In this document: piece after piece, positions 59,844 through 64,000 of the stretch
Layout: the number at the start of each line of letters is the position of its first letter
How positions within the stretch are numbered: the stretch's first letter is position 1
DNA from: JBMNMU01 sp050953505
Lineage (GTDB): Bacteria; Bacillota; Clostridia; Peptostreptococcales; Anaerovoracaceae
NCBI GenBank assembly: GCA_050953505.1
Contig: JBMNMU010000001.1
Coordinates: 620,001 to 684,000 of the forward strand
DNA length: 64,000 nt
Reading direction: 5' to 3'
The notes under the pieces: generated by a model
Databases searched by the model: none
What the model was told of the DNA's origin: nothing
The model's input: the letters and a program-made list of their open reading frames with translations, nothing else
Made by a program: the position numbers and the translations under genes

Positions 59844-62800
59844 ATGAAATGGACTAAAGAACAACAAGAAGCCATTGAGCTAAGGGAAAAAAATATCCTT
59901 GTATCAGCTGCTGCAGGATCGGGAAAAACAGCGGTCCTGGTTGAAAGGATCAAACAGCTTATCATAAAGGATGAAATACCCTTGAACCGTATGCTCATTG
60001 TAACCTTCAGCAATGCTGCTGCTTCAGAAATGAAAGAGAAAATCGTGACAGCAATCACGAAGGAAATAGAAACACAGGAAAATGAGAATTCCAGCACAAG
60101 GCTGCCTGGCAAGGTCTCTTTTTTAAAGGACCAGTTAAATCAGATTCATAAAGCCAATATTAGTACCTTTCATGCCTTCTCTATGGAGGTCATTCGAAGG
60201 TATTTTTATCTTATTGACATAGAACCTAATTTTAAAATCTGTGATGAGGCTCAAAAGGCCATTTTGCAGGCGGAAGCCATGGAGGAGCTTTTTGAAACCC
60301 TATTTGAAGCCAGGGATGAGATTTTCTTAAATATATTAAATAAATATGCTACGACGAAAAGTGACGATGCTGTGAAGGGCATGATCCTTGAAACCCATAA
60401 CTTTATCCAAAGTATTCCCGATTCCTTTGGTTGGCTTCAGGCTCAGGTAAAAGCTCAAGGGGATAGCATAGAAGAGTTCTATAAGGGCCCTGTGTTTCAG
60501 GAAATAAAAGAAGAAATTAAAAGAAGTCTGTGTTTAGTCTATAACATTTTTTCTAAGGTCAAGGAAATGCTGGAGCTTCAAGGGATTTCAAGCCTTGTGT
60601 TGAAGTGTGAAAAGGACCTTGATGCCATAGAGGAGATGATGAATGCTTTCAAGGCTATGGAATTGGCATTAGAGAGTGAAGAAAATACCAGGTCTTCAGA
60701 AGGGCAATCTGAATCCTTTGAAGCATTATCTTGCTTAATATCCGGTTTTAGAGCCGAGACCTTTAGGGTGCCTAAAGAAGAAAAGGAAGACTATGAGGAG
60801 ATTAAGGAAGCTGTAAAAGCTTATCGGGATAGAGGAAAGGACATTTTAAATAAGCTAAAAAATACATATCTTGTAAAGCCCATGGATGAATTTGTTCAAG
60901 AGCTGCAGGACACCTATGAGGACGCGCGGGGGCTGGAAAAACTAGTAAGGGAATTTGACAAAATATATAAGGAGAAGAAGCAGAAAAAGGGATTAATTGA
61001 CTTTAATGATATTGAGCATTACGCCCTAGATATTCTTGCCCACGAGGAAGCCGCCAAAGAGTACCGGGAAAAATTTGATGCCATTTTTATTGATGAATAT
61101 CAAGACAGTAATATTGTGCAGGAAACCCTTATTAATAAAATCAAGCGAGACAACAATGTCTTTATGGTAGGGGATGTGAAGCAAAGCATCTATAAATTCA
61201 GACTAGCAGAGCCGGAAATCTTTATTAGCAAGTATGAAGCCTTTAAAGAAAATAAGAGTAGCTGTGATCAGAAAATTGACCTTAACAGGAACTTCAGAAG
61301 TAAGGGGCAAATCATTACAGCTATCAATGATATTTTCAGCCAAATTATGAAAAAGGATATTTCAGGCCTTGAATATGATGATGCTGCAGCCCTTTATAAA
61401 GGAGATTCTTATGAAGGTGACCTAGACTACCCAGTGGAGCTTCACTTGGTGGATGATATGCAGCTGGAAGACGAAGACATTGACGAAGAAATTATGGAGA
61501 TGAAAAAGGCGGAGGTAGAGGCTTACGCTGCAGCCCAGCTCATCAAAGAAGCCAAGGGGAGTCTAATATATGATTCTAAAAAGCAAATATCCAGAAGCTT
61601 AACCAACAAGGATGTGGTGATTCTTCTCAGGGGGGCTAAGGGAACGGCAGATATTTACTATGAAGCCTTGATGAGGGAAGGAATACCGGCCTTTGTAGAT
61701 AATAGCGATGGGTATTTTGATACCCTTGAAATAGAGGTTTTCCTTAATTTGCTCCGGGTCATCGATAATAAAAAGCAGGATATACCTTTATTGAGTATCC
61801 TTAGATCAGCAATCTTTGGTTTTAAGGTGGAGGAGCTCATTGAGATTCGTTTAGAAAATAGGAAGGGCGCTTTTCATAAAGCCTTTGAAGCTTACGCAGA
61901 AGCTGGTGAAAGTGAAGAAGGTTCCAGTGATTGCAAGGGCGGTCTTTATAATGAAAATAGAAGCCTTAGGAATAAGTGTAGGTGTGCACTAGAACAGCTG
62001 GCTACCTGGAAGAGGGAGTCTACCTTTATTCCCTTGGAGGATTTCCTATGGAAGCTGATTTATGACACGGGCTATTATGAATATATCGGCGCCATCCCCG
62101 GCGGTGTGCAAAGACAAGCAAATCTCAGGGCCCTGGTGGACAAGGCCGTTCAGTTTCAAAAAAGCCAAATGAAAGGACTATTCCAATTTATTAACTATAT
62201 AGAGGCTATTAAGAAAAGAAAGGTTCCTATGGGCCAGGTGAAGCTACTGGGAGAGAATGATGATGTGGTGAGAATTATGACTATCCATAAAAGCAAAGGC
62301 CTGGAATTTCCTATGGTTCTCGTTGGTGGACTTGGAAAGCGGTTTAACAAGGATCGTGCTACCTATCGGGTGAGTTTACATAAGGACATCGGGCTTGGAA
62401 TGCGATATGTAGATAGGGAGCATTTCAGCTATAAAAAGACAATCACTCAAATGGTTATAGAGGGTCGAAAAGACCGGGAAGGTCTTGCCGAGGAGCTTCG
62501 AATATTATATGTTGCCTTTACAAGAGCTAAAGACAAGCTGATGCTTCTGGGTACGGTGACAAATATAGATGAAACACTGAAAAAATATCAATTAATAGAC
62601 AGTGAGGATTTATATAGAGGCAATTGCTATCTAGACTTTTTAATCCCAGTCTTGATTGGCACTGATATAGGCCTTTTCCGTCATGATCGAGGAGAGATGA
62701 GCATAAGCAAGGAAGAGACAGATAGCTATAAGGAGGAAGTTTGGAAGCTGATAAGCCAAGATGGGCAAGAGGATAAGGCCCAGGAGAAAGCTGACTCAGA

Positions 62801-63548
62801 ACTCGGGGAATTAAGAGCAGAAATACATAGACGCCTCAATTTTGAATACCCTCATAAGGCTGCACTAACAGTAAAGTCTAAGTTTACAGTTTCTGAGCTA
62901 AATAAGATTCTTAGCCAAGAGGCTTTGGAAAAAAGTAGAGCGTCTACTGTGTCTTTGGCTGTACCAAAATTCCTTGATGTTCGCAAAGGTTTTACAGCAG
63001 CAGAAAAAGGGACTATTATTCACAAGGTTATGGAGCATATGGATTTTAACCATATGGGCACATACTTTGAGAGTGATGGGGATGATAGAGAAAAAGTCAG
63101 CAAAAATCAGGAAGCCATCCAATATGTAAAGGATTTTATCAACCAGCTGGTTCAAAAGGTAATACTTACTGAAGAGGAAGCGGAGACCGTGGATGTTTCT
63201 AAGATTATAGGGTTCTTCCAAACAGAGATTGGCAGAAGAGCCAGTAGGGCAGATAGACTCTACAAGGAAGTGTCCTTTAACAGCATAAGGGAGATTTCAG
63301 GAGAAAAAATTATCGTGCAAGGAACCATTGACTGCTACTTTGAAGAGGGCGGAAAATATATTTTGCTGGATTATAAATCGAATTATATTTCAGATCGAGG
63401 GAATGAATCAAAGATAGAGGAGCTGGCTGAATATTACAAGCCCCAGATTCTCATGTACAAGGAGGCTCTCGAAGCTATCAGAGGCATTAAGGTAGAAGAG
63501 GCTTACCTTTACCTATTCCATCTTGGGGAGTCTTATAGGATTAGCTAG
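59844..63548 (+). CDS. addA: ATP-dependent helicase/nuclease subunit A
   Basis: The 1234-residue protein is the helicase-nuclease subunit of the AddAB enzyme, which resects double-strand breaks for recombination. Walker A is ILVSAAAGSGKTAVLVERI near residue 20; RMLIVTFSNAAASEMKEK follows. Walker B is FDAIFIDEYQDSNIVQ near 410, then MVGDVKQSIYKFR. Helicase motif VRIMTIHKSKGLEFPMVLVG lies near 810 and LRILYVAFTRAKDKLML near 890. The C-terminal nuclease has KGTIIHKVMEHM near 1052 and YILLDYKSNYISD near 1172. AAAGGAGGAC precedes the ATG. addB, normally just upstream, is not here; the flippase gene occupies that place. Confidence 0.96.
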   Translation: MKWTKEQQEAIELREKNILVSAAAGSGKTAVLVERIKQLIIKDEIPLNRMLIVTFSNAAASEMKEKIVTAITKEIETQENENSSTRLPGKVSFLKDQLNQIHKANISTFHAFSMEVIRRYFYLIDIEPNFKICDEAQKAILQAEAMEELFETLFEARDEIFLNILNKYATTKSDDAVKGMILETHNFIQSIPDSFGWLQAQVKAQGDSIEEFYKGPVFQEIKEEIKRSLCLVYNIFSKVKEMLELQGISSLVLKCEKDLDAIEEMMNAFKAMELALESEENTRSSEGQSESFEALSCLISGFRAETFRVPKEEKEDYEEIKEAVKAYRDRGKDILNKLKNTYLVKPMDEFVQELQDTYEDARGLEKLVREFDKIYKEKKQKKGLIDFNDIEHYALDILAHEEAAKEYREKFDAIFIDEYQDSNIVQETLINKIKRDNNVFMVGDVKQSIYKFRLAEPEIFISKYEAFKENKSSCDQKIDLNRNFRSKGQIITAINDIFSQIMKKDISGLEYDDAAALYKGDSYEGDLDYPVELHLVDDMQLEDEDIDEEIMEMKKAEVEAYAAAQLIKEAKGSLIYDSKKQISRSLTNKDVVILLRGAKGTADIYYEALMREGIPAFVDNSDGYFDTLEIEVFLNLLRVIDNKKQDIPLLSILRSAIFGFKVEELIEIRLENRKGAFHKAFEAYAEAGESEEGSSDCKGGLYNENRSLRNKCRCALEQLATWKRESTFIPLEDFLWKLIYDTGYYEYIGAIPGGVQRQANLRALVDKAVQFQKSQMKGLFQFINYIEAIKKRKVPMGQVKLLGENDDVVRIMTIHKSKGLEFPMVLVGGLGKRFNKDRATYRVSLHKDIGLGMRYVDREHFSYKKTITQMVIEGRKDREGLAEELRILYVAFTRAKDKLMLLGTVTNIDETLKKYQLIDSEDLYRGNCYLDFLIPVLIGTDIGLFRHDRGEMSISKEETDSYKEEVWKLISQDGQEDKAQEKADSELGELRAEIHRRLNFEYPHKAALTVKSKFTVSELNKILSQEALEKSRASTVSLAVPKFLDVRKGFTAAEKGTIIHKVMEHMDFNHMGTYFESDGDDREKVSKNQEAIQYVKDFINQLVQKVILTEEEAETVDVSKIIGFFQTEIGRRASRADRLYKEVSFNSIREISGEKIIVQGTIDCYFEEGGKYILLDYKSNYISDRGNESKIEELAEYYKPQILMYKEALEAIRGIKVEEAYLYLFHLGESYRIS

Positions 63549-63587
63549 AGAATCTCAGACCAGCCAAAAATTTCTTACATTGTAAAA

Positions 63588-63620
63588 GGGACAAGGATGT
63601 CGGTTCGACCTCCTTGTCCC
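63588..63620. terminator. Bidirectional terminator between addA and the GntR gene
   Basis: GGGACAAGGA (63588-63597) and TCCTTGTCCC (63611-63620), with GTCG/CGAC inside the loop. AAAA before and TCTTT after make it work in both directions. It lies between convergent stop codons. Confidence 0.85.
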
Positions 63621-63630
63621 TCTTTAAACT

Positions 63631-64000
63631 CTATTTATTATATGCCCTAAGTCTTGCATTCTCAAGGTGGGCTGCTGTAGCAGCGACACCTGCCTCCACA
63701 TCTTTGTCGATAAATGCCTGGAAGATTTCCCTATGCTCTGCTAGAACCACATCCAGATAATCTTCGGCATAGCTTCTCTTGCTTCTGCTTTGTTTAATAT
63801 ACATCTGAAACATGGAAAGGATTTTCGCTAGCATTTTATTCTTTGATGCATTATAAATCAATTCATGAAAGGACTGGTTAATGTTTAACATTTTTTCAAT
63901 GTCCTTTTTTTGTGTATAGAATTCCATGAATTCAAAGGCTTCTTCCAGCTTTTCAAATTCGCTCTTGGTAATCCTTTCGATGGCCCATCTTACAGCCAGC
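63631..64000 (-). CDS. GntR-family regulator, FCD domain (C-terminal part)
   Basis: The frame is open to the right window edge, so only the last 122 residues are seen. They are the C-terminal helical FCD ligand-binding domain: LAVRWAIERITKSEFEKLEE, then MLNINQSFHELIYNASKNKM near the middle and LAEHREIFQAFIDKDVEAGV before the final AHLENARLRAY. The metal/ligand histidines of the FCD domain (FHELIY, AEHREI, AHLENA) are present. The DNA-binding N terminus lies outside. It is convergent with addA and its effector is unknown. Confidence 0.88.
   Translation of the reverse strand, partial: LAVRWAIERITKSEFEKLEEAFEFMEFYTQKKDIEKMLNINQSFHELIYNASKNKMLAKILSMFQMYIKQSRSKRSYAEDYLDVVLAEHREIFQAFIDKDVEAGVAATAAHLENARLRAYNK

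Overview
The window looks like chromosomal DNA of a low-GC, anaerobic, endospore-forming Firmicute of the Clostridia (an Alkaliphilus/Natronincola-like lineage is a guess, not shown by the sequence). Supporting signs are the strong AGGAGG-type ribosome binding sites, the AT-rich intergenic DNA, several sporulation or germination genes (spoVS, spoIIM, a Spo0E-like phosphatase, a GerA/SpoVAF-type protein, a cwlJ-gerQ-like pair, a SpoVB/MurJ-type flippase) and Clostridia-type housekeeping orders such as pyrBICFKDE and dnaE-pfkA-pyk.

Layout. 1-2070 holds an MFS transporter (cut by the window edge) and a LysR regulator with a candidate operator between them. 2112-8555 carries proline synthesis split into proA (minus strand) and proBC (plus strand), around two nuclease/phosphoesterase-type genes, a 730-bp hairpin-rich intergenic island and spoVS. 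8682-11254 is nudF-spoIIM-xerD. 11301-11555 is a long rod-like foldable element, possibly a 6S-like RNA. 11594-21598 is informational and housekeeping: rplS, rbgA, rnhB, larC, valS, folC, a lipid kinase, a pentein-like protein and ung. 21646-28309 holds a tiny membrane protein, lemA, a DUF2207 protein, a methyltransferase, an amidase and typA. 28492-35509 is a CDGSH iron-sulfur protein and then the complete carbamoyl-phosphate-to-UMP pathway (pyrBICFKDE), preceded by what reads as a PyrL-type UTP-sensing attenuator. 35570-38065 is spore germination (spoVAF-like, cwlJ, gerQ). 38150-42340 is the one clearly accessory, decaying region: a truncated agrB, a frameshifted unknown gene, an istB scrap, an orphan membrane protein and three copies of one hairpin. 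42429-48877 is spo0E-like, dnaE, pfkA and pyk. 48960-58229 holds a Usp protein, an HdeD-like protein, an ASKHA/RACo-like ATPase, two more enzymes, cobO, a secreted GH26-like glycosidase and gpmI. 58230-64000 holds the flippase, addA and the C-terminal part of a GntR/FCD regulator.

Two dispersed families of structured repeats run through the intergenic DNA. One is a near-perfect palindrome with a shared core (four copies; the one at 42750-42819 is a flawless 70-bp palindrome) whose outer arms differ from locus to locus yet stay self-complementary. The other is a double-hairpin element of about 87 bp: four tandem copies at 5684-5990 plus dispersed copies, where stem sequences diverge but pairing is kept. 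The most interesting functional signal is the pyr leader at 29201-29460. It has a consensus promoter, a 49-codon leader ORF, a small hairpin followed by U-rich RNA, and two tandem intrinsic terminators; the leader ORF reads through the first terminator and stops in the loop of the second. This is the logic of enterobacterial pyrBI attenuation rather than the PyrR type usual in Bacilli.
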